Of a stretch of 63,647 bases of DNA, positions 32,997-41,909 are shown piece after piece. The notes beneath the pieces were generated by a model that was not told the origin of the DNA, made no database searches, and saw only the letters and a program-made list of their open reading frames with translations. The translations under genes were made by a program, and so were the position numbers. Each line of letters begins with the position of its first letter. Position 1 is the stretch's first letter. This DNA comes from Clostridia bacterium (GTDB lineage: Bacteria; Bacillota_A; Clostridia; Oscillospirales; CAG-272): positions 1 to 63,647 of the forward strand of contig JAFSUU010000085.1 in assembly GCA_017445115.1 (NCBI GenBank), in the 5' to 3' direction.

Positions 32997-34985
32997 ATGA
33001 TTATGATGGCGTTTATTTCTAAAAGGCGGATATCCCGTATTATCAGAGCGGCTTCGTTTATAATGGCGCTTATTTTATGTGCGCTTATGATGCCGTTCGT
33101 ATCATCGGCTGCTGAAAGTGGTACATGCGGTGAAAATCTGACCTGGACTTATGACGGCGGAACCCTCACCATAAGCGGCACCGGCGAAATGACGAATTTC
33201 TATGATAACAATATGCCGCCGTGGTATGAGCACGCCGGTGAGATAACGTCTGCGATCGTTGAAGAAGGAGTCACGTCCCTCGGAGAGCTCGCGTTTTATG
33301 AGTGCGACAGCCTTACGAACGTTGTCCTCCCGTCAACGCTCACGGAAATAGGCATTCGCGCGTTCAAGGACTGCACTTCTCTCGCATATTTAAACATCCC
33401 GACGTCTCTTTACGCCATAGGCGAATCTGCTTTTGAAAATTGCAGTTTGCTTAACGGTATTCGTTTGTCAGAGGGCGTTGTGATTATTTCCGATAAAGCA
33501 TTCTTCCGTTGTTCATCTCTTTCAAGCATAACTATCCCCTCAACCGTCAATTTTCTCGGGATGGTCGTGTTCGGCTATTGTCACAGCTTGTTGCGCGTCG
33601 ATATACGCTGTCCGATTGAGAAGCTTCCCGATGGAGCGTTTTACGATTGTGAAATGCTGTACGACGTAGGACTTCCCGATACTTTAGTGTCTGTTGGCTC
33701 CCGTTCTTTTCATAACTGTATTAATCTTAACACCGTATATTACACCGGAGATAATTCCGACGGCATTTTTGATGAGTTAATAGAAGACGACAATGGCTTC
33801 ACTCCCGGCAACGGAAATCTTGTCGAAACAGATATGCCTTCGTCATCCGGCTTGGCGTTTGAATCAGCTACCGGCACCGGCAGAGAGGAAGGCGATCCCA
33901 GCGGAAGCAACCCGAGCAGCGATAAGAATACCGGAACGACCGAGTATTCGTATGTTACGGAGACTGATAATTCCATAATCACCGTCAAAGAGGTCATCGA
34001 TTACGAGATAAAGATCGAAGAAGAGACGAGCGAAGACGGCGGGATAACGGAAAAGGCCGTGGTGGATTCAAGAGTGACCGAGCGTACGGTCGATGCAACG
34101 ATCGACAACGAAGATGGCTGGGGCGAGCTTTCTGATACGCTGGACGAAATACTCAATACCATAACGAAGAGTGAAAAAGATGACGTCGGTATAACTGTCA
34201 ATGTTCAATTGACGAACGATGAGATATCCGGAGAATGGATCAACGAATATTCCGGAAAAGACGTGACGGTCAACATTACGACTAATAGCGGCGATTCCTG
34301 GCAGGTAAAAATGAAGGACGTCGATAAAGTCGTTGACAACGCTTCGATCAATCTTTCTTATACTCTGACAGACGTAGAAAAAATTGACGACATCAAAAGC
34401 GACACTGTAAAAAAATTGACTTTTACTGATGATGTAGATTTCAATACACGCGTAAATCTTAAGCTCGGAATTACGAACAGCAGGCGTTATGCAACGCTCT
34501 ATCAGAGGGACGGAAAGGAGTACAAAGCGATACAGAGCGTTATTGTTGACGGTCGTGGCAGAGCGTGGTTCTCAGTTGCAAACATTGATAAAGGTACGGA
34601 CTATTACATAGCTTTTGACGTTGAAGGCGTAAATAGCACCAATGCAGTCGTTCCTCCGACTATGTACGAAGAATACGGCGGGCTTATCGACGAGAACGGC
34701 GTGAGATACCAGATCACCGGAAGGACGTCAAAATGGGGCATCACCGGCGGTCAGTTCGCACTTTACGTCGGTATCGCGCTCGGGTTTATGATCCTCGTCG
34801 TCGCGGTCGTCATGATCACGCGCAACCACTTCCAGAAGGTCAAACTTACCGAGGAGGAGAGGCGGCGCGAGGCTGAAGGCAAGATCGACAAGGAGGCGCT
34901 TTACGACGAGGTGCTCCGCGATATGCTGAAAGAAGGCAAGGACGGAGAACAAGGCGGCAAAGAAGAAGCGCCGAAAAAGAAATAA
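32997..34985 (+). CDS. BspA-type leucine-rich-repeat surface protein with C-terminal membrane anchor
   Basis: 662 residues; ATG 32997 follows TTTAGGAA, with further ATGs at 33003 and 33006. Signal peptide with cleavage near VSSAAES. Residues ~40-250 hold LRR_5/BspA repeats with the marks SLTNVVLPSTLTEIGIRAFKDC, trimmed here as repeated AFxxCxSL and IPSTVxxLG units, about seven copies. A Ser/Gly/Asn-rich linker (~270-310) leads to a second beta/alpha region (~320-560) with no known family. One membrane helix (~595-618) is followed by a charged cytoplasmic tail ending APKKK. The LRR class mediates adhesion or protein binding. It closes the cluster and is followed by a strong terminator. Confidence 0.75.
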   Translation: MIMMAFISKRRISRIIRAASFIMALILCALMMPFVSSAAESGTCGENLTWTYDGGTLTISGTGEMTNFYDNNMPPWYEHAGEITSAIVEEGVTSLGELAFYECDSLTNVVLPSTLTEIGIRAFKDCTSLAYLNIPTSLYAIGESAFENCSLLNGIRLSEGVVIISDKAFFRCSSLSSITIPSTVNFLGMVVFGYCHSLLRVDIRCPIEKLPDGAFYDCEMLYDVGLPDTLVSVGSRSFHNCINLNTVYYTGDNSDGIFDELIEDDNGFTPGNGNLVETDMPSSSGLAFESATGTGREEGDPSGSNPSSDKNTGTTEYSYVTETDNSIITVKEVIDYEIKIEEETSEDGGITEKAVVDSRVTERTVDATIDNEDGWGELSDTLDEILNTITKSEKDDVGITVNVQLTNDEISGEWINEYSGKDVTVNITTNSGDSWQVKMKDVDKVVDNASINLSYTLTDVEKIDDIKSDTVKKLTFTDDVDFNTRVNLKLGITNSRRYATLYQRDGKEYKAIQSVIVDGRGRAWFSVANIDKGTDYYIAFDVEGVNSTNAVVPPTMYEEYGGLIDENGVRYQITGRTSKWGITGGQFALYVGIALGFMILVVAVVMITRNHFQKVKLTEEERRREAEGKIDKEALYDEVLRDMLKEGKDGEQGGKEEAPKKK

Positions 34986-35005
34986 TAAAAATATGAGATA
35001 AAGAT

Positions 35006-35032
35006 CGCGGGCTCTTTCGAGCCCGCGTTTTT
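35006..35032 (+). terminator. Rho-independent terminator of the surface cluster
   Basis: Nine-base stem CGCGGGCTC / GAGCCCGCG with a TTTC loop, followed by TTTTT. It lies 21 bases after the LRR gene and gives the surface region a clear 3' boundary. Confidence 0.85.
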
Positions 35033-35124
35033 CTGTATTAATGACCGCAGCAGATTTATAAAAGTGACTTTTCATCGTTGCCGGACGTGTATTATACGGA
35101 TCCCGGGCGGGGAAGAATTCGCTA

Positions 35125-35153
35125 TTGATTTATACTCGGAATAATAGTATAAT
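35125..35153 (+). promoter_or_regulatory. Sigma-A-type promoter for the CYTH fusion and dockerin genes
   Basis: TTGATT (35125-35130), 17-base spacer, TATAAT (35148-35153). It ends about 38 bases before ATG 35191, which shows that the upstream TTG at 35125 is promoter sequence and not a start codon. Confidence 0.7.
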
Positions 35154-35190
35154 TAAAATAGGTAATTATACAGAATTATGGAAGAAAGAT

Positions 35191-36273
35191 ATGAAGAGGA
35201 TCGAAACGATAGTGCTGACTGGGGCTCCGTGCGCGGGGAAGACGTCGGCGCTTGAGATAGTGAAAAGTGAATTCGAGCGGCGCGGCTGGGCGGTCATCAC
35301 GGTCGGCGAGACTGCGACAGAGCTCAAGCAGAGCGGTGTTGCGCCGTGGGATCTTGTGCCCGGAGAGTTTCAGCGGATAAGGCTGAAGCTTCAGGTGGAG
35401 AAAGAGGCGGCGTATTTTCGCGCGGCGAAGGCGATGAGCGCGGAGCGGGTGCTGATAGTATTTGACCGCGGTGCGCTCGACACGAGGTGCTACACCACCG
35501 CTGAACAGTTCGCGTCTTTTGCACATGAACTCGGCGAGAGCGAGGTGCTTCTTCGCGACCGGTACGGCGCGGTGTTTCACATGGAGACGGCGGCGAAGGG
35601 CGCGCGTGAGAGTTACGTCACCGGAGAGGGGACCGTCAGATACGACACCGCCGAGGAGTGCGTGGACTACGACGCAAGGCTCGTTTCCGCGTGGTGCGGC
35701 CATCCGCATCTGCGTATGATCGGGTGCGAAGAGAACTACGCTGACAAGGCATCTCATCTTGTTCGCGAGATCGCGTCGTTCCTCGGAGATCCCGTGCCGT
35801 ATGAAATTGAGCGCAAATTTCTCATAGAGTATCCCGATTTGGATTTTTTGAAGAATTATCCATTCTGCAAAAAAGTTGAGATCGAGCAGGTCTATCTTGA
35901 AGGGCGTTCGAGGATAAGACGCCGCGGAGCGGACGGAAGTTATATTTATTTTTACACCGAAAAGCGCAAAGTGAACGAAGTCCGCCGTGTCGAAGAGGAG
36001 CGCCGGATAACAAAAAGTGAGTATGAGGCGTTATTTGCGGACAAAGAACCCGGTCGGGGAATTGTCAAAAAAGACAGATATTGCATCGTTTACGACGGCA
36101 AATATTTTGAACTTGACGTTTATCCGATATGGCGCGACCGTGCGACTCTTGAGATAGAGCTTTCAAGTGAAGACGAAGAATTTAAGATCCCGGATTTTAT
36201 CAAAGTGATAAGGGAAGTCACCGGAGAAAAGGAATACAAGAATTACAACATTTCAAAGTTGTACGAGGATTAA
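35191..36273 (+). CDS. AAA_28-type P-loop kinase fused to CYTH domain
   Basis: 360 residues from ATG 35191. Residues 1-195 are a nucleoside/nucleotide-kinase-like P-loop domain: Walker A TGAPCAGKTS (10-19), and VFDRGALDTRCY as the Walker B/lid region, matching the AAA_28 group. Residues ~203-355 form a CYTH (triphosphate tunnel) domain beginning YEIERKFLI with the ExExK signature and followed by alternating charged strands (RSRIRRRG, YFYTEKRK, ELDVYPI, LEIELSS) that line the tunnel and bind triphosphate and metal. The same fusion is known from TTD14-type proteins. It probably phosphorylates or hydrolyses a small phosphorylated compound; the substrate cannot be read from sequence. The next gene starts directly after the stop. 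Confidence 0.75.
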   Translation: MKRIETIVLTGAPCAGKTSALEIVKSEFERRGWAVITVGETATELKQSGVAPWDLVPGEFQRIRLKLQVEKEAAYFRAAKAMSAERVLIVFDRGALDTRCYTTAEQFASFAHELGESEVLLRDRYGAVFHMETAAKGARESYVTGEGTVRYDTAEECVDYDARLVSAWCGHPHLRMIGCEENYADKASHLVREIASFLGDPVPYEIERKFLIEYPDLDFLKNYPFCKKVEIEQVYLEGRSRIRRRGADGSYIYFYTEKRKVNEVRRVEEERRITKSEYEALFADKEPGRGIVKKDRYCIVYDGKYFELDVYPIWRDRATLEIELSSEDEEFKIPDFIKVIREVTGEKEYKNYNISKLYED

Positions 36274-37962
36274 ATGAAGTCGTTATTTAAGATCATCGCG
36301 TTCATCCTATGCGCGGTTTTTGTCGCGTCGGCGCTTGCCGTTGCAGCGTTTGCCGCGGATGGCGATGAGGAGGAATACGAATTATTGATCGAGGCGCCGG
36401 ACGTTGAGTATTTTGAATCTCCGGCAACTCAGTCGTTCGTGATCCCCTCGTCGTTCAAAGCGTCTTTCGCTGCGGGTTCGACATGGACGGATCTTCCGTA
36501 CTGGGTGGACGTTTCATATATGGACGGTTTGAAATTACAGACGTCAAGTCCGTATTATTATCTCGAATACCGCGTCAGAGATTCTTACTACGGATGGGGC
36601 GACGTGATATGCAGCACGGAGAGCGCAAGGTACGCGGGAAGATCCGGAGCGCCTATTACAAACGTAGAGATAAAAGTCCACAGCAACATATCAAACAGCT
36701 ACGACAAAAAGGATTACGTCGTCATGTACCGCGCAAAGGCGGGCGGGATATGGCTCGACTGGGTGAGCAACGGAACTGCCGACGTGATGCAGACGTTAAA
36801 GCGCGAATTTGAGCTTGACGGCGGGCTCGACTATGCTTCGTCCGATTCCGGCTATGTAGGGTACGGATGTATCACCGCGTTTCAGATACTCCTTTTTGAG
36901 CGCAAGAATCACACCCCGCAAGCAGGAACTTCGATCATCAACGTTCCTTACATAAATCAGGATGCGATAGGTTTTCCTAACGGATGTGAGAGCGTCAGTA
37001 CGGTCATGGTCCTCCAGTATCTCGGTGAAAAAATAAACACCGAGACTTTTGTCAGCAAGTATCTTCCGATGGGAGACGCTCCGTCGTACGGAGTCGGCGC
37101 CGATCCCGAAAAAGTATACGTCGGAAACCCGAGACTGACGAACGGACAAGGCTGGGGCTGTTACGCTCCGGTCGTTGTCAGGGCGGTGGAAAATTACGCT
37201 CCGAAAACCAAGCTTTACGCGACAAACGTCAGCGGCAGATCGCTTTCTCAGCTTTGCGCCGAATATATCGACAGCGGGATACCGGTCATACTGTGGGCGA
37301 CGGTAGGAATGACAAGCAGCGTTTCTTATTCATACTGGTCAACTCCGGAGGGAAAGTCGATCACGTACAACAACTGCCTGCACTGTCTGGTCCTCGTCGG
37401 ATATGATAGTGAATATTACTATTTCAACGATCCTCTCCGGAAGATAGGAGATATAAATTATTTCGCTTATGCGAAGTCGGACGTAGAAGCGGCTTATCAG
37501 ATGCTCGGCAAACAGGCTGTGGTGATAAGAAGTTCTTACGTTACCGGGATCGAGCTGACGTCAATACCGTCAAAGTTGCTTTATTTTCGCGGAGAAGAGC
37601 TTGACACAACGGGGCTTTCCGTAAAGGCGAACTACAGCAGCAAAGTGTCGGAAGTCGTCTCGGGATATACCGTTTCCGGATTTGATACCGACGCTTGCGG
37701 TACGAAAACGGTGACCGTATCCTTCGGAGGATGTGACGCATCGTTTGACGTCAGGTACGAGGATTACGTATATTTGAAGGGCGATGCGACTGCGGACGGT
37801 TACGTCACGATGAGCGACATCCTTATAATGAGGAAATGCATAGCCGGGATCGTTGAAGACTCGGATCTTGCGTTTTTGAATGCGGATACGAACGGTGATG
37901 AATACGTCACTATGTCTGACGTGCTGTACGTCAGAAAGTACGTCGCGGGACTGATTGATTGA
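36274..37962 (+). CDS. Secreted C39-family cysteine peptidase-like protein with dockerin
   Basis: 562 residues; ATG 36274 abuts the previous stop. Signal peptide to AFAADG (~28). Residues ~40-210 are an unknown beta-rich domain. Residues ~222-415 are a C39-like papain-fold domain: NVPYINQDA, nucleophile Cys238 in NGCESVS, His370 in NCLHCLVLVGYD, and Asp386 in YYYFNDPL. A bacterial Ig-like domain follows (~420-490, GIELTSIPSKLLYFRGEELD). The end is a dockerin with two repeats, DATADGYVTMSDIL and DTNGDEYVTMSDVL. The triad is intact, so it is probably an active peptidase or transpeptidase docked to a cohesin on the surface, perhaps that at 5053. The pairing is a guess. Confidence 0.8.
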   Translation: MKSLFKIIAFILCAVFVASALAVAAFAADGDEEEYELLIEAPDVEYFESPATQSFVIPSSFKASFAAGSTWTDLPYWVDVSYMDGLKLQTSSPYYYLEYRVRDSYYGWGDVICSTESARYAGRSGAPITNVEIKVHSNISNSYDKKDYVVMYRAKAGGIWLDWVSNGTADVMQTLKREFELDGGLDYASSDSGYVGYGCITAFQILLFERKNHTPQAGTSIINVPYINQDAIGFPNGCESVSTVMVLQYLGEKINTETFVSKYLPMGDAPSYGVGADPEKVYVGNPRLTNGQGWGCYAPVVVRAVENYAPKTKLYATNVSGRSLSQLCAEYIDSGIPVILWATVGMTSSVSYSYWSTPEGKSITYNNCLHCLVLVGYDSEYYYFNDPLRKIGDINYFAYAKSDVEAAYQMLGKQAVVIRSSYVTGIELTSIPSKLLYFRGEELDTTGLSVKANYSSKVSEVVSGYTVSGFDTDACGTKTVTVSFGGCDASFDVRYEDYVYLKGDATADGYVTMSDILIMRKCIAGIVEDSDLAFLNADTNGDEYVTMSDVLYVRKYVAGLID

Positions 37963-38001
37963 TCCGAAACCATTTGGAAGATTATTTTTGGGAGATAGAT
38001 T

Positions 38002-39117
38002 ATGTGGTACGCTGTCATAAGCGCGGTTCTCGCGGTAGTGATATCAGGCGCTGTTTATATCTCTTTCAGATCGGCTGATTTTTCGATACTAAAACGGATC
38101 GCAGGCGGCAGAAAGTGGCTCGCAAGGATCATCGGATTTGTTATTCTTGCGGCGCTGACTTTCGTGCTGTGGCTTTTATGGGGTATGATGAACGCGCTCA
38201 TCTGTGTCGTTCATCTTGCCGTGATTTGGATCTTATGCGACTTTATCGCGTTTCTTGTCCGCAAAATCAGCCGGAAAAGAAAAAGACGCCGCTCATACAG
38301 AGCCGGCGGTGCGGCGATAATTATCTGCGTCGTGTACCTCGCCGTCGGGTGGTTTCTCGACCACCACGTTTTCGTCAAGTATTACGAGTTCGAAACAGAC
38401 AAAATTGACGGCGATGTGAGGGTGGTCCAGATTGCGGATTCACATATCGGCGCGACGTTTCACGCGGACAAATTCGAGGAATATATTACGGATATCAACG
38501 AGCTTGAGCCAGATGCTGTCGTTATCACCGGTGACTTTGTTGACGACGATACGACGAGAGAGGACATGCTTGCGGGCTGCGACGCTCTCGGAAAACTTCA
38601 GACAAAATACGGCGTGTTCTTCGTTTACGGAAACCATGACAAAGGGTATTATTCCGAGAGCAGGCGCGGCTGGACCGGCGCCGAGATGGAAAGCAGGCTG
38701 ACCGATAACGGAGTGACGATTCTGAATGACGAGGCTTGCCTTATCGACGGAAGATTTTATATCGTCGGACGGCGCGACCGTTCAGACGGCAGAGAATCTG
38801 CAAGGCTTTCGGCGTCGGAACTGATGTCGGAAGTTGACAAGAGTAAATATTCCATAATTCTTGATCATCAGCCTGCCGATTTTGATGCGGAAGCGGAGAG
38901 CGGAGCGGATCTTGTCCTCTGCGGCCATACTCACGGGGGACAGTTCATTCCGATAAATTACGTCGGCGAGTGGATAGGTGAAAACGATCTGCGCTACGGC
39001 CATGAAAGGCGACAGAACACCGATTTTGTCGTCTCGTCGGGCATCAGCAACTGGGCGTTCAAGTTCAAGACCGGTTGCAATTCGGAATACGTTGTCATAG
39101 ATATCAAAGGTAAATAA
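38002..39117 (+). CDS. Membrane-bound calcineurin-type metallophosphoesterase (YkuE-like)
   Basis: 371 residues; ATG 38002 after GGGAGAT. Four hydrophobic segments (1-20, 42-58, 60-85, 103-120) precede the catalytic domain, with a basic loop KISRKRKRRRS at ~88-98. Metal-site motifs are complete: ADSHIG (DxH, 145-150), GDFVDD (177-182), GNHD (210-213), ILDHQPADF and GHTHGGQF. Such enzymes cleave phosphoester or pyrophosphate bonds; related YkuE/LpxH-like members act at membranes. Substrate unknown. It ends at a bidirectional terminator facing the minus-strand decarboxylase. Confidence 0.85.
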   Translation: MWYAVISAVLAVVISGAVYISFRSADFSILKRIAGGRKWLARIIGFVILAALTFVLWLLWGMMNALICVVHLAVIWILCDFIAFLVRKISRKRKRRRSYRAGGAAIIICVVYLAVGWFLDHHVFVKYYEFETDKIDGDVRVVQIADSHIGATFHADKFEEYITDINELEPDAVVITGDFVDDDTTREDMLAGCDALGKLQTKYGVFFVYGNHDKGYYSESRRGWTGAEMESRLTDNGVTILNDEACLIDGRFYIVGRRDRSDGRESARLSASELMSEVDKSKYSIILDHQPADFDAEAESGADLVLCGHTHGGQFIPINYVGEWIGENDLRYGHERRQNTDFVVSSGISNWAFKFKTGCNSEYVVIDIKGK

Positions 39118-39123
39118 ATGAAA

Positions 39124-39149
39124 GACCGCCGCGTTTTTACGCGGCGGTC
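39124..39149. terminator. Bidirectional terminator between convergent genes
   Basis: Ten-base stem GACCGCCGCG / CGCGGCGGTC around TTTTTA, in the 38-base gap between the convergent genes ending at 39117 (plus) and 39156 (minus). A-rich and T-containing flanks are present on either side but short. Confidence 0.7.
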
Positions 39150-39155
39150 TCACTG

Positions 39156-40466
39156 TTATTTTACGACTGTGACTTGCTCTTTCCCGAAATGAGAAAGAAG
39201 CGCGGCGCCCCGGTCGTCTATCTCCTCCCCGGGGATGAGAACAGGTACTGCTGGGGGACAGGCAACGTCAAAAGAGGAGAAAACTCTGCCGATGCTCTCT
39301 GACACCGGCACACTCTCGCGCTCGGCGAAAAACGCCTCTCTGACGGTCATAACGCTCCTCGGAGCGGCAAACTCAGGCGTGAAGTCGTCGAGTGGGGCTT
39401 TGAATTCTATGCCGAGCAGGGATTTTTTCAGCCTTTCAAGGTCTTCGTCGGTATTACCGGGTGTCAGCATGAACGAGACAAAATCCGCGTCGTGGAATTC
39501 CGGTATGATACCGTCTTTAGTCAATATCGACGACAGCCCGTCGCCGGTATAACCGCATTTTTTTGAAGCGATTGTGATTTTAAGAGGCTCGTCACCGACG
39601 AGAGCGAAGCCCGCGCCTTCGAGAAGCCGTTTGATACCGTCAGCTTTTTTCACAAATGCAGAAAGTGCTTCCGGGTAGGTTTCAAGATAACGGTTTGCAA
39701 GGTCAAGCGAACGCATGATAAGGTACGATGGGCTGCTCGATGCAAAAAAGCTCATCGTCTCTTTGACTGTGCCCTCATATTCGCGCGCCGATTTTTCGGA
39801 AAGATGGAGATAAGCGCCTCCGGTCAGCACCGGAAGAGTTTTGTGAGCCGATGCGGCGCACATATCGGCGCCGAGGTCTATCGGGTGGCGCGACGGCTCA
39901 AGAAAGCCGAGATACGCGCCGTGAGCAGAATCGACGAGGAGTCTGACGCCTCTTTCGTGACAGACCTTGGCGATCCCCGCGACGTCTATGACGTTGCCGA
40001 GATAGTCCGGTGAGGTTATATATACGAAGCATGGCATTTCGTCCATAGATCCGAGAGCCGAGGCGATATCGTCCGGCGTAACTTCACAAGACAGATAGGA
40101 CGCTCCGCTTTTCGGATATATCCATACCGGATCTAAATCGAGGAGTGCCAGAGCAGATATAAAAGTTCGGTGGGCGTTTCTGCCGGCAAGGACTTTTTTA
40201 GTCTTTTTTCCGCGTGCGGCGAGAGCGACCATGGTTCTGATCGCAAGGGAAGAGCCCTCCGCGGAATAGTACGTTTTGAAGCCGAATATTTCCGACGCGA
40301 TCTTTTCGCTCTCGGCTATGATGCCGTCATTTGAAAACAGGTCGCCGGCGCCGTCGATCTCCGTTATATCGCGAGGCTCTTCGCCCTTGTGTCCCGGCAT
40401 GTGGAATCTGGCAGGGGAGCTTTTAATATATTCTTCGATAAAATCAGCGATCGGAGTGGGCGTCAT
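39156..40466 (-). CDS. PLP-dependent Orn/Lys/Arg decarboxylase family enzyme
   Basis: 436 residues from ATG at 40466, whose codon overlaps the stop of the maturase gene (ATGA), so translation is coupled. Family motifs: HMPGHKG (22-28) near the N-terminus, TYYSAEGSS for phosphate binding, DSAHGAYLGF (179-188) with the ring-contacting Asp, and SAHKTLPVLTGGAYLH with the PLP lysine Lys209. A C-terminal domain of ~120 residues follows. The short length compared with inducible decarboxylases (~700 residues) fits the Clostridia/Bacillus SpeA/YaaO-like group, making agmatine, cadaverine or a related amine. The substrate is not decidable here. Coupling to a ranthipeptide maturase is notable and may only reflect operon packing. 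Confidence 0.85.
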   Translation of the reverse strand: MTPTPIADFIEEYIKSSPARFHMPGHKGEEPRDITEIDGAGDLFSNDGIIAESEKIASEIFGFKTYYSAEGSSLAIRTMVALAARGKKTKKVLAGRNAHRTFISALALLDLDPVWIYPKSGASYLSCEVTPDDIASALGSMDEMPCFVYITSPDYLGNVIDVAGIAKVCHERGVRLLVDSAHGAYLGFLEPSRHPIDLGADMCAASAHKTLPVLTGGAYLHLSEKSAREYEGTVKETMSFFASSSPSYLIMRSLDLANRYLETYPEALSAFVKKADGIKRLLEGAGFALVGDEPLKITIASKKCGYTGDGLSSILTKDGIIPEFHDADFVSFMLTPGNTDEDLERLKKSLLGIEFKAPLDDFTPEFAAPRSVMTVREAFFAERESVPVSESIGRVFSSFDVACPPAVPVLIPGEEIDDRGAALLSHFGKEQVTVVK

Positions 40467-41848
40467 ACGTTTTCCTCTTCCTCGCGGACGACTTCCGCCA
40501 TTATCGCACATTCCATTCTCTTTTTGAAAAGCTCGCATCCGTATTTGTAAATGCCCTTGACTGATCCGGTCGCGTGGTACGCGTTAGCGGCGCAGCCGCC
40601 GGAACAGTAAAGTCTTGCCCAGCATGAGGCGCACTCCGGTCTTGCATATACGTTGCATGAGGCAAATTCGTTTTGGATCGCTTTGTTGTCAACGCCGTGC
40701 CATACGTCGCCGAGACGGAATTTTTCGTCTCCGACGAACTGATGGCAGGGATAGAGGTCGCCCCACGGGGTGACCGCCATATACTCCGTTCCCGAACCGC
40801 ATCCGGAGATACGCTTGTAGATGCACGGTCCGCCTTTGAGGTCGATCATGTAGTGATAGAACGTGAACGGGCGTCCCTCGCGGCGGCGCTTTATCATCAG
40901 TTCGGCGAGCTTTTCATACTGCTCGAAAATTATCGGCATATCCTCGGCGGTCAGTGCGTAAGGATCGCCCTCTGCGCAGACGACGGGCTCCATTGAAAGC
41001 TCTGTAAATCCGAGGTCGAGCATCGCCTCGATATCTTTCAGAAAATCGGGGTTGAGGTGCGTGAACGTGCCCCTCATATAATAATTCTTTCCGCCCCTCT
41101 TCTCGACGAGGCGCCGGAATTTCGGCACTATAGTGTCATAGCTCCCGCGTCCGAGATAGTCGACTCTGAATCTGTCGTGTACCTCGCGTCTGCCGTCAAG
41201 GCTGAGCACGACGTTTGAACATTCGCGGTTTGCAAAGTCGATAACATCGTCGTCGATCAGCACGCCGTTGGTTGTGAGGGTAAAGCGGAAGTTCTTTCCG
41301 CATTCCTTTTCGATGCTCCTCGCGTATTCGACGAGCTTCTTGACGACTTCAAAGTTCATAAGCGGTTCGCCGCCGAAGAAGTCTACCTCGAGGTTACGCC
41401 TTTTTCCGGAGTAGGCGACGAGAAAATCGAGCGCCGCCTTTCCGGTCTCGAAGCTCATAAGCGCCCGCTCCCCGTGGAACTTGCCCTGACTTGCGAAGCA
41501 GTATTCGCAGTTGAGGTTGCAGGTGTGCGCGACGTGAAGGCAGAGCGCCTTGATAACGCCGGAGGTTTTGGCTTTCAGCTCGCCCGCCATAGGCTCAAAA
41601 GTATCGGGAGTGAAGAGAAGACCGCGCTCTTTCAGTTCTGCGATCTCGTCGTAACATTCGGCAACGTCGCGCTCCGTGACGTCCTCGCGCTCGCCGTATT
41701 TTTCAAAAACCTCTTTTACGGCGTCGTCTTTCGTCCTCTCTTCAAACAATGAGATAAGGTCGTAAGCTACTTCGTCTACCGCGTGTACCGCGCCGGAGTT
41801 GACGTCGAGTACGATATTCATTCCGCCGAGTTTATACTGGTGTATCAT
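40463..41848 (-). CDS. scfB: SCIFF ranthipeptide radical SAM/SPASM maturase
   Basis: 461 residues. The N-terminal ~95 residues form a peptide-recognition (RRE-like) domain starting MIHQYKLGGMNIVLDV. The radical SAM core has CxxxCxxC at Cys110, Cys114 and Cys117 (HTCNLNCEYC) and GGEPLMNF downstream. The C-terminal SPASM/twitch region holds further cluster cysteines (CGSGTEYMAV, YPCHQF, ECASCWARLYCSGGC, YGCELF). In this family the enzyme links Cys residues of the SCIFF peptide to other residues by thioether bonds. The precursor gene lies 61 bases upstream on the same strand with a hairpin between them. Overlaps the decarboxylase gene by four bases. Confidence 0.92.
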   Translation of the reverse strand: MIHQYKLGGMNIVLDVNSGAVHAVDEVAYDLISLFEERTKDDAVKEVFEKYGEREDVTERDVAECYDEIAELKERGLLFTPDTFEPMAGELKAKTSGVIKALCLHVAHTCNLNCEYCFASQGKFHGERALMSFETGKAALDFLVAYSGKRRNLEVDFFGGEPLMNFEVVKKLVEYARSIEKECGKNFRFTLTTNGVLIDDDVIDFANRECSNVVLSLDGRREVHDRFRVDYLGRGSYDTIVPKFRRLVEKRGGKNYYMRGTFTHLNPDFLKDIEAMLDLGFTELSMEPVVCAEGDPYALTAEDMPIIFEQYEKLAELMIKRRREGRPFTFYHYMIDLKGGPCIYKRISGCGSGTEYMAVTPWGDLYPCHQFVGDEKFRLGDVWHGVDNKAIQNEFASCNVYARPECASCWARLYCSGGCAANAYHATGSVKGIYKYGCELFKKRMECAIMAEVVREEEENV

Positions 41849-41871
41849 GCTGTTTTATCCCCTATGCAGAA

Positions 41872-41894
41872 AATGCCGCCATAACGGCGGCATT
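41872..41894 (-). terminator. Hairpin between SCIFF peptide and maturase (attenuator-like)
   Basis: Nine-base stem AATGCCGCC / GGCGGCATT around a five-base loop, followed on the minus strand by TTTCTGC. The weak T tract would give partial termination, letting the small peptide be made in excess over its enzyme. Confidence 0.6.
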
Positions 41895-41909
41895 CAGTGC
41901 TTTTTGTTA

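Noticed and set aside
35125..35190. TTG start for the CYTH fusion
   Set aside because: The TTG is the -35 box of a clear promoter; the ATG at 35191 fits the P-loop start.
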